A stretch of DNA of 64,000 nt, taken from positions 1,054,001 through 1,118,000 of the forward strand of contig QBKD01000001.1 of assembly GCA_003053925.1 (NCBI GenBank). Reading direction: 5' to 3'. The position numbers were made by a program, and so were the translations under genes. The notes beneath the pieces were generated by a model. The model had not been told where the DNA came from, made no database searches, and saw nothing but the letters and a program-made list of their open reading frames with translations. Source of the stretch: Microbacteriaceae bacterium MWH-Ta3. Lineage in GTDB: Bacteria; Actinomycetota; Actinomycetes; Actinomycetales; Microbacteriaceae. Shown here one piece after another: positions 53,874-61,974 of this stretch (the stretch's first letter is position 1; every line of letters starts with the position of its first letter).

Positions 53874-53986
53874 TGTCGCACGGTGTGTTGAATTGCGCAT
53901 TGTCGAGCGTTGAAATAGGTTTAATGGACCGTAAGGAATTCACAGGGAATTTTCGCGGACGGCCGTGATGTGAAGGGGGTAACGTG

Positions 53987-54655
53987 ATGGACAAAGACGT
54001 TGTCGCCGCAACACCCGCTGACTTCACCATCTCGCGAGTCATTGATTCGCAAAACATCGCGGTGTCCGGGCCTCAGGGAAGCCGATTCCGCGTAGTCAAC
54101 GCCGAGCCAGATGAAATCAAGATTTACCTGTTCGACAAGAACCTGTCGTTTGTCAGTGGCACGAACGCCGTGGAATATGCAGGGTACATTTCGGTGCGGG
54201 GATACGGGGAAGTGACTCTCGCGATTGAGGCCAGTGGTCTCGCGCCCATGGTGTGCCGCGCCGGATATCTTCCCACGTCGGGAGGCATTCGCACGGCAAT
54301 TGCGACCAAGATTAACACGGTGTTTTTCCACGCTAATGGGGGATCGGGCGTCATGCCCGCTCAGACCGCGGGAATCGAAACGAATTTGTCGGCCAATGCG
54401 TTTACGCGGGTTGGCTACGCCTTTATGGGGTGGAACACCAAGGCCGATGGTAGTGGACGCCAATACTCGAACCGCGAGGCGTTTCCGTTTGACGAGGACA
54501 CGTTCCTGTACGCACAATGGGATTCCAACGATGACCCCGATGTGGTGTGGGAAGTCGATGCGTCTGAATCAGGTCCGCGCCAGGGACTGTCAATGTTCCG
54601 ATTCTTGGGTTCCGCAACCGCCGCTTCGATTCGCCGCGGTTTCACGGGCGAGTAA
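53987..54655 (+). CDS. InlB-repeat-containing protein without export signal
   Basis: 222 residues. The middle (about 104-176) is one InlB B-repeat of the Listeria-Bacteroides type: VFFHANGGSG, then FTRVGYAFMGWNTKADGSG, then FLYAQW. The N-terminal 100 residues look like beta-rich sequence (ISVRGYGEVTLAIEASG) without recognised relatives. There is no signal peptide, membrane segment or wall anchor, although B-repeat proteins are almost always surface-exposed. The start is ATG 53987 (or GTG 53984) after GAAGGGGG. Expression from a promoter around TAGGTT near 53918 is possible. Confidence 0.75.
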   Translation: MDKDVVAATPADFTISRVIDSQNIAVSGPQGSRFRVVNAEPDEIKIYLFDKNLSFVSGTNAVEYAGYISVRGYGEVTLAIEASGLAPMVCRAGYLPTSGGIRTAIATKINTVFFHANGGSGVMPAQTAGIETNLSANAFTRVGYAFMGWNTKADGSGRQYSNREAFPFDEDTFLYAQWDSNDDPDVVWEVDASESGPRQGLSMFRFLGSATAASIRRGFTGE

Positions 54656-54688
54656 CATTCGGCGGCGCTTTCCGTGAAGAATGGTGCC

Positions 54689-55066
54689 ATGACTTCTCGC
54701 CGACTGCTTGCCGCCGTGATTCTGCAGTTTCTTGCGATCGTAATCGCGCTCTTTAGTCTGCTCGACCCGCTCGAAGGCGGTTTTGCGCTTGTGGTCTTCG
54801 CTGGCGTGATGTGGGCGATTTGGGCACTGAGCCGTGTGCGTATTCCTCGATTGCAGTGGGTGTCGCTTGTTGTTGCGGTGGCGTGCGCCGTCACAATCCT
54901 TCTGGTGTTTGCGGTGGGCGTGGGAGGCCCACAGGGCGTGTCGGCGCAGAACCCGTTGTCCGAGGGTATTCGAGCCTTTGTGTGGGTATATCGCGCCGCT
55001 GCCTTCGCGATGGTGGCTGGAGCCGCGCAATATTTAGGCGCCCTCGTCGCGGCGTATCGCGAGTAA
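54689..55066 (+). CDS. membrane protein of unknown function
   Basis: 125 residues with four membrane segments (LAAVILQFLAIVIALFSLL, GFALVVFAGVMWAIWAL, WVSLVVAVACAVTILLVFAVGV and AAAFAMVAGAAQYLGALVAAY). No known domain is recognised. AAGAAT lies six bases before ATG 54689 as a possible leaderless -10 box. The TAA stop shares its last base with the ATG of the LysE gene, so the two are coupled. Confidence 0.72.
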   Translation: MTSRRLLAAVILQFLAIVIALFSLLDPLEGGFALVVFAGVMWAIWALSRVRIPRLQWVSLVVAVACAVTILLVFAVGVGGPQGVSAQNPLSEGIRAFVWVYRAAAFAMVAGAAQYLGALVAAYRE

Positions 55067-55692
55067 TGACCGCCGAATGGGCGGCCATCGCCGCCATTGC
55101 CGTCGCGATCACCATGGGAATCCTGAGCCCCGGCCCCAGCGTGCTCATGGTGGCTACAACCGCGGTGTCTCGTTCACGTCGAGACGCCCTGTGGGCCGCG
55201 CTGGGAATGGGCATTGGCGGCTCGGTTTTTGCGCTGAGCGCACTGCTGGGTGTGTACGCATTGCTCGAGGCGGTGCCCTGGGTTTTTGGTGTGCTGAAAA
55301 TCGTGGGCGGCGCGTACCTGGTGTACGTGGGTTTTCGCATGTGGCGGGGCGCGCGACAGCCCCTCAATTTTGATGAGGTTCACGAGGCCACGGCACGCCG
55401 TACCGCCCTGTGGCAGGCCGTCGCGACCCAGGTGAGTAACCCCAAGGCCGCGATTATTTACGGCGGGGTATTCACGGCGCTGATGCCGGATAACCCCAGT
55501 CCCACCTTTTATTGGGTGATTCCGCCCCTTCTGTTTGCCCTCGAGGTCGCGTGGTACGGATTCGTGGCGCTGATCTTTTCCAGTGCCGCTCCTCGTGCCG
55601 CCTATGCGCGGGCCAAAACCGTCATCGATCGAGTTGCCGGCCTGGTGATGGCGGGTCTCGGTATACGTCTAGTACTCAGCGCGTTCGAATAG
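55066..55692 (+). CDS. LysE/RhtB-family exporter
   Basis: 208 residues with about six membrane segments. The LysE/RhtB signature MGILSPGPSVLMVATTAVSRSRRDALWAALGMGIG is at the N terminus, with VGGAYLVYVGFRMWR and TQVSNPKAAIIYGGVFTALM further on. It exports amino acids or related amines. ATG 55066 overlaps the previous stop codon by one base. Confidence 0.88.
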   Translation: MTAEWAAIAAIAVAITMGILSPGPSVLMVATTAVSRSRRDALWAALGMGIGGSVFALSALLGVYALLEAVPWVFGVLKIVGGAYLVYVGFRMWRGARQPLNFDEVHEATARRTALWQAVATQVSNPKAAIIYGGVFTALMPDNPSPTFYWVIPPLLFALEVAWYGFVALIFSSAAPRAAYARAKTVIDRVAGLVMAGLGIRLVLSAFE

Positions 55693-55739
55693 GGACCCCG
55701 GCGCGACACCAACGCACGGCGTATGACCCGCAACAACAC

Positions 55740-55770
55740 GAAGGGGGCCCCGCGTAGCGCGAGACCCCCT
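55740..55770. terminator. hairpin between LysE and permease genes
   Basis: An imperfect inverted repeat (AGGGGG...CCCCCT outer stem, CGCG...CGCG inner stem, two mismatches) lies between two converging genes. There is no T tract, so the assignment is tentative. Confidence 0.5.
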
Positions 55771-55784
55771 CGGTGTGTGTCGGA

Positions 55785-57299
55785 TTACTTCGCGGCGTGC
55801 GCTTCGCGAATCTTCGCGGCGACCTCGAGCGCGTCACCCTGGGGTGCGGTCGACTTGCGGTCGGGACGGGCAATCAGGAAGTACACGGTACCGACGACAA
55901 TGACAGTCGCCAAACCGATGTGCACCACGTAGTCCGTTGCAAAGTCGCCCGATACGCCCGGCTGCATCAGGGTGTAAATCGCCCAGATTCCATAGGCCAG
56001 TGCCGCAACATTCACGACGATGCCCCATTGGCCCAAGCTGAAGGGGCCGGCCGGCTTCCAACCCTTCACGCGCTGGCGCAGTGCGGCCAGAACGACGGAC
56101 TGGAACGCGATGTAGATGCCCAGAACGGCGAACATCGTGATCGGCAGCAGCGTGGCGGGGTTCACATAGATGACAACGCACAGTGCCATGGGGACAACGC
56201 TTGCCACGATGAGTGCGTTAGTAGGCACCTGCGAGCGGGGCGAGATCTTGGACAACCACGCGCTGCCGGGCAGCATGTGGTCGCGAGCGAACGAGTGCAG
56301 CAGACGGCTGGCGGCGGCCTGCAGGCTGAGGATGCACGAGATGAACGCCATGACTGCGACCACCAGGAAGATGCGCATGCCGGTCTCGCCCAGAATCGCG
56401 GTGAGGATGGTGCCGATGGGGTCGTAGTTGGCGCCCGAGTTGTAGTCGTCGATGATCTTCTGCAGGTCGGGTGCGGCAAGCACGTAGCCCACATAGGACA
56501 TCAACGCCGAAATTCCGCCCACGAAAATTGTGAGGTACATGGCGCGGGGAACCTGGCGTGCGGCATCCGAGACCTCTTCGGCAACGTCGCCGCAGGCCTC
56601 GAAGCCATAGAACATGAAGAGACCGACGATGGCGGCACCAACGAATGCGGTCATGTAGTCCTCGCCGCCGTTGATGAAGCCATCAAAGAAAACCGAGAGG
56701 TCGTTCTTGCGCTGGAAGATCAGGAAGTAGAGTCCCAGACCCACAACACCGACGAGTTCCGCCATGAGGCCGATGCGTGCGACGCGCGACAGCATCTTGG
56801 TTCCGCCGAGGTTCAGAACCAGGGCGATAACGAGAAGCACGAGCGCGAGGGTCAGGGTGATTTCCGGCGTGATCTCAGTGATTCCCAAGACGTTAGCCAG
56901 GAAGCCCGTGCCGTACTCGGCGACCGAGGTGATGGTCACGATCATGGCCCAGACGTAGATCCACGCCGCGAACCATGCGGAACGCGCGCCCCACAGGCGG
57001 CGCATCCACGGATAGATTCCACCCGCGATCGGATACTGCGAGACGACTTCACCCATGACGAGCGCAACGAGCAACTGGCCGGCGCCCACGATGAGAATCC
57101 AGAAGACCGATCCGGGGCCAGCTGTGGCAAGGCCCAGCCCGAAGTATGCGTAGATTGCCACGAGCGGCGACAGATAGGTGAAGCCGAGGGCGAGGTTTGC
57201 CCAGAGTGACATAGAGCGGTGATATGTATTGCCGTGACCCAGAACACTCAAGTGTTCGGAATCGCCGAGTCCTGCCTTAGCAGAGCCGTTGTCTGACAT
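55785..57299 (-). CDS. APC-family amino acid/amine permease
   Basis: 504 residues with about twelve membrane segments of the amino acid-polyamine-organocation superfamily. The first helices read LALGFTYLSPLVAIYAYFGLGL, then GEVVSQYPIAGGIYPWMRRLWG, a typical consensus. It resembles GABA, choline or putrescine permeases. Its position, divergent from the P450/glutamine-synthetase-like operon, suggests uptake of the amine used there. The start is ATG 57299 after GAAAGG. Confidence 0.86.
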   Translation of the reverse strand: MSDNGSAKAGLGDSEHLSVLGHGNTYHRSMSLWANLALGFTYLSPLVAIYAYFGLGLATAGPGSVFWILIVGAGQLLVALVMGEVVSQYPIAGGIYPWMRRLWGARSAWFAAWIYVWAMIVTITSVAEYGTGFLANVLGITEITPEITLTLALVLLVIALVLNLGGTKMLSRVARIGLMAELVGVVGLGLYFLIFQRKNDLSVFFDGFINGGEDYMTAFVGAAIVGLFMFYGFEACGDVAEEVSDAARQVPRAMYLTIFVGGISALMSYVGYVLAAPDLQKIIDDYNSGANYDPIGTILTAILGETGMRIFLVVAVMAFISCILSLQAAASRLLHSFARDHMLPGSAWLSKISPRSQVPTNALIVASVVPMALCVVIYVNPATLLPITMFAVLGIYIAFQSVVLAALRQRVKGWKPAGPFSLGQWGIVVNVAALAYGIWAIYTLMQPGVSGDFATDYVVHIGLATVIVVGTVYFLIARPDRKSTAPQGDALEVAAKIREAHAAK

Positions 57300-57610
57300 G
57301 GTGACCTTTCGGTTGGGAATCTAAGAGATGCCCGCCGGCCCATGGGCCTTTGGTCCTGCACCTCATTGTGCTGTTGGCACAGTAGCGCGGTTTTTACCTC
57401 AGTGCTAGAGGTTTTAAGAAAAAACTTTGTAACAGCCTTGTTTCGAAATTTCCGCGTAATTAGTGGCCACCATGAAAAATGATTGTTTCAGTTCGGTAAA
57501 TTTAATCCTTTGGTATTGAGGTTTTTAGAAATTCTGTGTTAGACATATGCAACGACAGCCGACGCGCACACCCCGCTCGCGGCACCATGACCGAACAAAG
57601 AGGTTCCACC
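57300..57610. promoter_or_regulatory. AT-rich control region between the permease and P450 genes
   Basis: A 311-base gap, the longest in the window, and clearly richer in A+T than its surroundings from about 57385 to 57545. It contains a perfect 12-base palindrome GGCCCATGGGCC (57337-57348), TGTGC-N5-GCACA (57367-57381), ACCTC-N7-GAGGT (57396-57412) and the palindrome TTTCGAAA (57441-57448). A candidate P450 promoter is TTGAGG (57516-57521), then 18 bases, then TAGACA (57540-57545). No coding sequence is seen. These repeats are candidate operators for the GntR protein of the cluster; this is inference. Confidence 0.55.
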
Positions 57611-58807
57611 ATGAGCTCAGTAGCAGAAGCCCCCTACTTCAATATTTCGGACCCGAAATTTGCCATGCACTCGGAAGAGGTGCGCAACGCGCGCGAACAG
57701 TCCTGGTACGCGCGGACCAATTACGGAATCGCCGTTTTGCGATACAACCAGGTCAGCCAGCTGCTCAAGGATCAACGTCTGAGCCAGGGTTCGGGTCAAT
57801 GGCCGGCGCACAACGGCGTGCACAGCGGCTTGTTCTATGACTGGTGGACCACCTGCCTGTTGGTGCTCGAGGGCGAGGATCACCACCGCATCCGCCGGCT
57901 GGTCAATCCCGCGTTCTCGCCCCGACACATCGAGCCACTGATTCCCCGATTCGAGGCGCTCGCCGAAGAGCTCGTCGAAGCCTACGCGTCATCGGGCCGG
58001 TGTGAGTTCGTTGCCGATTTCGCTGAACCGTATGCCACCCGAGTGCTCTGCATCCTGCTGGGCATCCCCGAATCCGAATGGCCGACCATCGCGCGTCTGG
58101 CCTCGACCATCGGTTTGGCCCTGGGAATCACCATTACGGAAGAGCTCCCCACCATCGAAGAAGCGCTGGGGGAACTGTATGAATACGCCGAGGCCCTGAT
58201 TCGCGATCGTCAGCAGAACCCGAAGGACGACTTCATCACGCGCCTCGTCGAAGCAAATAAGGACGGCGATGCACTGAGCGACGCCGAACTGCGCAACGCA
58301 CTCGTGTTGATGATCTTCGGTGGCATGGACACCACCCGGAACCAGCTGGGATTGGGCATGCAGTCGTTCCTGCACAACCCGGCTCAGTGGGCGCTTCTGG
58401 GCGAGAAGCCCGAATTGGGTCGTGCCGCAACGGAAGAAGTGATGCGCACCAACCCCACCACCACGTGGGTTACGCGCGAAGCCGCCGTCACCTTCGAGTA
58501 CGAGGGGCTCACCATCGAGAAGGGCACGACGGTGCACCTGTTCACGCAGACTTCGGGAACCGACCCGATGGCATTCCCCGACCCCGAGATGGATATCGAG
58601 GGTGAACACAAACCGCACTACGGCTTCGGCGGTGGAATCCACCACTGCCTGGGGCACTTCGTTGCACGCGCCGACATGTCAGTTGCGTACCCAATCCTCG
58701 CCCGACGCATGAAGGACATCCGCCTGGGCGGCGTCGACGAATGGCTGCCGGATTCTGGCAACACTGGCCCCGTGCGTTTACCGCTGACCTTTACCCCCGC
58801 ACCCTAA
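57611..58807 (+). CDS. cytochrome P450
   Basis: 398-residue soluble bacterial P450. The I-helix motif is GGMDTT (237-242), the K-helix ExxR is Glu276-Arg279, and the haem loop FGGGIHHCLG has Cys346 as iron ligand. It monooxygenates a substrate with electrons from a ferredoxin, which the next gene supplies. Neighbours encoding a glutamine-synthetase-like ligase and a GntR regulator recall the morpholine/piperidine/pyrrolidine P450 loci of mycobacteria, so a secondary or cyclic amine substrate is a reasonable guess. The start is ATG 57611 with AAAGAGG upstream; ATG 57587 would add eight residues. Confidence 0.93.
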   Translation: MSSVAEAPYFNISDPKFAMHSEEVRNAREQSWYARTNYGIAVLRYNQVSQLLKDQRLSQGSGQWPAHNGVHSGLFYDWWTTCLLVLEGEDHHRIRRLVNPAFSPRHIEPLIPRFEALAEELVEAYASSGRCEFVADFAEPYATRVLCILLGIPESEWPTIARLASTIGLALGITITEELPTIEEALGELYEYAEALIRDRQQNPKDDFITRLVEANKDGDALSDAELRNALVLMIFGGMDTTRNQLGLGMQSFLHNPAQWALLGEKPELGRAATEEVMRTNPTTTWVTREAAVTFEYEGLTIEKGTTVHLFTQTSGTDPMAFPDPEMDIEGEHKPHYGFGGGIHHCLGHFVARADMSVAYPILARRMKDIRLGGVDEWLPDSGNTGPVRLPLTFTPAP

Positions 58808-58830
58808 CAACCCACCACACAGGAGACACC

Positions 58831-59025
58831 ATGAAAATTCACGTCGACCGCACGCTGTGCGACAACCACGGCCAGTGCACCATCACCGCTCCCAGCGTCT
58901 TCCGCATTGATGACCAGGGCATTTTGCAGTACGAGGAAAACGTTGACGATTCGCTGCGTGCGGACATCGAAGACTCGATGGACGTGTGCCCCGTGCAAGC
59001 GATCTTCATCGTCACCGAAGACTGA
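58831..59025 (+). CDS. small ferredoxin with CxxHxxC motif (P450 partner)
   Basis: 64-residue single-cluster ferredoxin. Ligand positions are Cys10, His13 and Cys16 (CDNHGQC) and Cys53-Pro. The second Cys of the usual CxxCxxC is His13, as in actinobacterial ferredoxins that feed P450s and carry a 3Fe-4S or altered cluster. It is 23 bases after the P450 with AGGAGA before the ATG. The electron donor (ferredoxin reductase) is not in the window. Confidence 0.93.
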   Translation: MKIHVDRTLCDNHGQCTITAPSVFRIDDQGILQYEENVDDSLRADIEDSMDVCPVQAIFIVTED

Positions 59026-59051
59026 ACCGAAAACAGATAAGGGATCACGCC

Positions 59052-60458
59052 ATGAACACTGACAACGTCGTCAGCGCTGCATTGTTGGACAACGGTGCAT
59101 TCCACGCCCACCAGGCCGCAAACATGCGTGCCGATGTGGTGGCCGATCTCGAGGCGCGCATTGCCGCCTCGGGAGTGGAATACATCTATTACATGCTTCC
59201 CACCATCGGTTCGAAGGTGGTCGCAAAGATGGTGCCGGCCAATCATCTTCGCCGCAACCTCGAAAAGGGTATTGCGCTTCACCGCACGGCGGTTGCCGAC
59301 CTGCAATCCGATCGTGCCGGCAACCTGATTGGTGGCGGCGTGGGGGCGCGTGAAATGGTGGCGTTGCCCGATCCCGAAACATTTGTGGTCATGCCCTGGG
59401 ACAACCAGGTGGCGCGTATGTTCTGCCGCGCCTATGAACCGCCGCACTTCCCCGAGGTGGGTGGCCGACCGCTGCAGACCGATTCGCGTGGCCTGCTGAT
59501 TCGTGCGCACGCCGAATTCACGGCGCGCACGGGGTACGAGGTGCGTTCGGGCACGGAACCCGAAATGACATGGGCGGGCCCCGGACTCGAGGTCGTCAAG
59601 AAGGACGGTGCGAGCCCCGCGTACCAGGTGGAGAACCTCGAGCGCATGCGCCCGATCTACAAGAAGCTCGTGACGTATTCGAAGGCCTTCGGACTCGACA
59701 TGATCGAGGGCGACTACGAGGACGACGGCCAGCTGGAACTCAACTGGATGTTCGACAACATCAACCTCACGGCGGACCGACTGGTTACATACCGCCAGAT
59801 CTGCAAGCAGGTGGCACGCGAGCTGGGCGTGCAGGCGAGTTTCATGCCCAAGCCCGCCAACGGCCTGATGGGCAATGGCTGCCACCACAACATCAGCCTC
59901 TGGAAGGACGGCGTCAACGCGCTGATCGAACCGAACAACCCGAACATTCACTTGTCCGAGGTTGGCCGATTCGCCGTGGGCGGAATGCTGCAGCACGCAT
60001 CTGCGACCACCCTGGTGATGGCCTCGACGGTCAATTCCTACAAGCGCTTCTGGGATGCGGGTCAGTTCGCGCCCAGTGTTCCCAGCTGGGGCCTGGACAG
60101 CCGTGCCGGCATGGTTCGAATCTCGTCGATCGGGCGCATGGAATATCGCCTGCCCGACGCCGTGGTCAACCCCTACCTGTCGCACACCGTGCTGCTGGCG
60201 GCAATGGAGGACGGCCTCACCAACCGCATCGATCCCGGTTCGCCGCTGGGGGAGCCGGGCGCGCGCGACGACTTCACGGGAATTCCCATGACGCTGGGCG
60301 ATTCGATTCAGGCCTTCGAGGCCAGCCCGCTGATGGCCGCCGCGGTGCCCGACCAGATGCGCGATATCTTCCTGCAGTTGAAGCGCGACGAATGGGCGCG
60401 GTACTGCGGCGTTATCACCGAATGGGAGATGGCAATGTACTGGGAGACCACCCCGTGA
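59052..60458 (+). CDS. glutamine-synthetase-like gamma-glutamyl-amine ligase
   Basis: 468 residues of the GlnA-like family (PuuA, IpuC, GlnA3/GlnA4 relatives) that joins glutamate to an amine with ATP. The ATP and glutamate sites are recognisable: GDYEDDGQLELNWMF, FMPKPANGLMGNGCHHNISLW, YKRFWDAGQFAPSVPSWGLDSRAG and SIGRMEYRLPDAVVNPY. It differs from true GlnA in lacking the usual adenylylation Tyr context. ATG 59052. Its stop overlaps the next start (GTGA). Given the PuuD-like gene downstream, a gamma-glutamylation route is likely; the amine is unknown. Confidence 0.87.
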   Translation: MNTDNVVSAALLDNGAFHAHQAANMRADVVADLEARIAASGVEYIYYMLPTIGSKVVAKMVPANHLRRNLEKGIALHRTAVADLQSDRAGNLIGGGVGAREMVALPDPETFVVMPWDNQVARMFCRAYEPPHFPEVGGRPLQTDSRGLLIRAHAEFTARTGYEVRSGTEPEMTWAGPGLEVVKKDGASPAYQVENLERMRPIYKKLVTYSKAFGLDMIEGDYEDDGQLELNWMFDNINLTADRLVTYRQICKQVARELGVQASFMPKPANGLMGNGCHHNISLWKDGVNALIEPNNPNIHLSEVGRFAVGGMLQHASATTLVMASTVNSYKRFWDAGQFAPSVPSWGLDSRAGMVRISSIGRMEYRLPDAVVNPYLSHTVLLAAMEDGLTNRIDPGSPLGEPGARDDFTGIPMTLGDSIQAFEASPLMAAAVPDQMRDIFLQLKRDEWARYCGVITEWEMAMYWETTP

Positions 60459-61165
60459 GCCGCGTTCTGCGGTTGGCGTGCATTGATTCCGAGGCGCCGC
60501 CACTCTTTAATCTCAGTCCCGACGGCGTGAACCGCACCGGGTACGAGCCCGAGGTCGCTGCGCTGGTCGCCGGCGAGCTGGGTGCGCACCTGGAGTGGGT
60601 GTTCACGGCCTGGGAGAACATGATCCCGCTCGTACAGGCAGGTGATGCCGATGCTGTGTGGTGCGGACAAGGCATGACCGAAGAACGCATGCGGCACGTG
60701 AATTTCACGCAGCCGTACGCGATCTTCAATGAAACAGTGCTTGTGCGAGCGGGTGACCCCGCGCGGTCGCCCGCCGATATGGCGGGGTACCGGGTGGCCG
60801 CGATTGCCAACAGCACGAACCTGGCATTGGCTCTGACCTTCCCCGGGATTGTTCCGGTGGAATTCGGTGCCAGCGACGACGTGTTCGGCGACATGATTGA
60901 GGCTGTGCGCAACGGTTCGGTGGATGCCATGGTCGACGACGATGTCGTGACCGTGCCCATTCCCGAGACCGACCCGGCGTTCGATGTGGCGTTCACCGTT
61001 CCGACCCGGAATCGATGGGGCGTTGGTGTCGCGAAGTCCAACGACGCACTGCGGGCTGAACTCAATGCCGCGCTCGATGCCATCAAGGCGGACGGGCGAC
61101 TCGAGGCCGTCTGGTCGCGCTGGATGCCCAGCCTGCCGTACCCATTTGTCGGAGACGACGCATGA
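60455..61165 (+). CDS. substrate-binding-protein fold (SBP family 3) lacking a signal peptide
   Basis: 236 residues matching amino-acid ABC transporter binding proteins (LRLACIDSEAPPLFNLSPDGVNRTGYEPEVAALVAGEL; GMTEERMRHVNFTQPYAIFNETVLV; RWGVGVAKSNDALRAELNAALDAIKADG). The protein starts directly at the first beta strand with no signal sequence or lipobox, so it should stay in the cytosol. No ABC permease genes are nearby. It may be a cytosolic ligand-binding partner or an SBP-fold enzyme. GTG 60455 overlaps the ligase stop, and its own stop overlaps the next ATG, so all three are translationally coupled. Confidence 0.82.
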   Translation: MSRVLRLACIDSEAPPLFNLSPDGVNRTGYEPEVAALVAGELGAHLEWVFTAWENMIPLVQAGDADAVWCGQGMTEERMRHVNFTQPYAIFNETVLVRAGDPARSPADMAGYRVAAIANSTNLALALTFPGIVPVEFGASDDVFGDMIEAVRNGSVDAMVDDDVVTVPIPETDPAFDVAFTVPTRNRWGVGVAKSNDALRAELNAALDAIKADGRLEAVWSRWMPSLPYPFVGDDA

Positions 61166-61974
61166 GCCGCGCCTCGCGGAAGGTGATGCCCTCGGACGTA
61201 ATTCCCGCGGGTATTGCCGATTTGCCCGACGATGCGCCCACCGTTGCCGTTGTCGTGTCGTTGAACTTTCCCGACATGACTGACGAAATTAATGACCTCG
61301 TGATTCGATTCACGACAACAGCACTGGAATCGCTGACGCATGCGGGTGCGCGCAGCATTCTTGTGGACAGCAGCCTTGATGCGCTGCCGGACCCGTCCGT
61401 GGTGCACGCCGCGGACGGTGTCCTGTTCCTTGGTGGCGGTGACGTCGACCCGGGGCTGTACGGTGTCACCGGACCAGTGCCGCATTTGTACGGCGTGGAC
61501 CGCGCCGCCGATGTGTATTCCATCGACCTCATCAACGCGACCATCGCTCGCGACGCTCCATTGTTTGCGATTTGCCGCGGCTCGCAGCTGCTGAACTTCG
61601 CGCAGGGCGGTTCGCTTATCCCCGATCTGGACCCCTGGGCTCTGCATCGAGGTGGGCCGGGTAAGCCCATGTTCCTCGACGAGCCCGTCTCGCTGGAACC
61701 GGGAAGCAAGATTCGCAAGATTCTGGGCCGTGATCGCATCGCGGTGCGCTCGGGGCATCATCAGGCGGTGGGTGAGGTTGCGCCCTCGCTACGTGTTTCC
61801 GCACGTGCCGACGACGGAATCATCGAGGGCACGGAACACCGCACCGCGACGTGGGTTGTCGGCGTGCAGTGGCACCCGGAGGACTCGGATGGCTCTCGGG
61901 AGGACCGCGACGCACTCTTTGCTGCGTTTGTCGAACAGGTACGCGCGAACCAGTCGCGACGCCGTCAGAGTTAG
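61162..61974 (+). CDS. gamma-glutamyl-amine hydrolase (PuuD-like, class-I amidotransferase)
   Basis: 270 residues of peptidase family C26. The nucleophile is Cys138 (FAICRGSQLLNFAQGG), and the His/Glu pair is His238/Glu240 (VGVQWHPED). It also has the LGGGDVDPGLYG segment of gamma-glutamyl-GABA hydrolases. It would free the glutamate added by the ligase after the amine has been oxidised to the acid. ATG 61162 overlaps the previous stop (ATGA); its end overlaps the opposing cache gene by 4 bases. Confidence 0.9.
   Translation: MSRASRKVMPSDVIPAGIADLPDDAPTVAVVVSLNFPDMTDEINDLVIRFTTTALESLTHAGARSILVDSSLDALPDPSVVHAADGVLFLGGGDVDPGLYGVTGPVPHLYGVDRAADVYSIDLINATIARDAPLFAICRGSQLLNFAQGGSLIPDLDPWALHRGGPGKPMFLDEPVSLEPGSKIRKILGRDRIAVRSGHHQAVGEVAPSLRVSARADDGIIEGTEHRTATWVVGVQWHPEDSDGSREDRDALFAAFVEQVRANQSRRRQS

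Noticed and set aside
55773-57209. 478-codon open frame on the plus strand opposite the APC permease
   Set aside because: Antisense of a clear twelve-helix permease; the translation is a hydrophilic His/Asp/Glu-rich string with no domain.
57536-57610. Longer P450 start upstream of ATG 57611
   Set aside because: The extra residues show no P450 homology and the best ribosome-binding site (AAAGAGG) precedes 57611; ATG 57587 remains a weak alternative.
58839-60503. 554-codon open frame on the minus strand opposite the ferredoxin and ligase genes
   Set aside because: Antisense shadow; both plus-strand genes have full active-site motifs and ribosome-binding sites.
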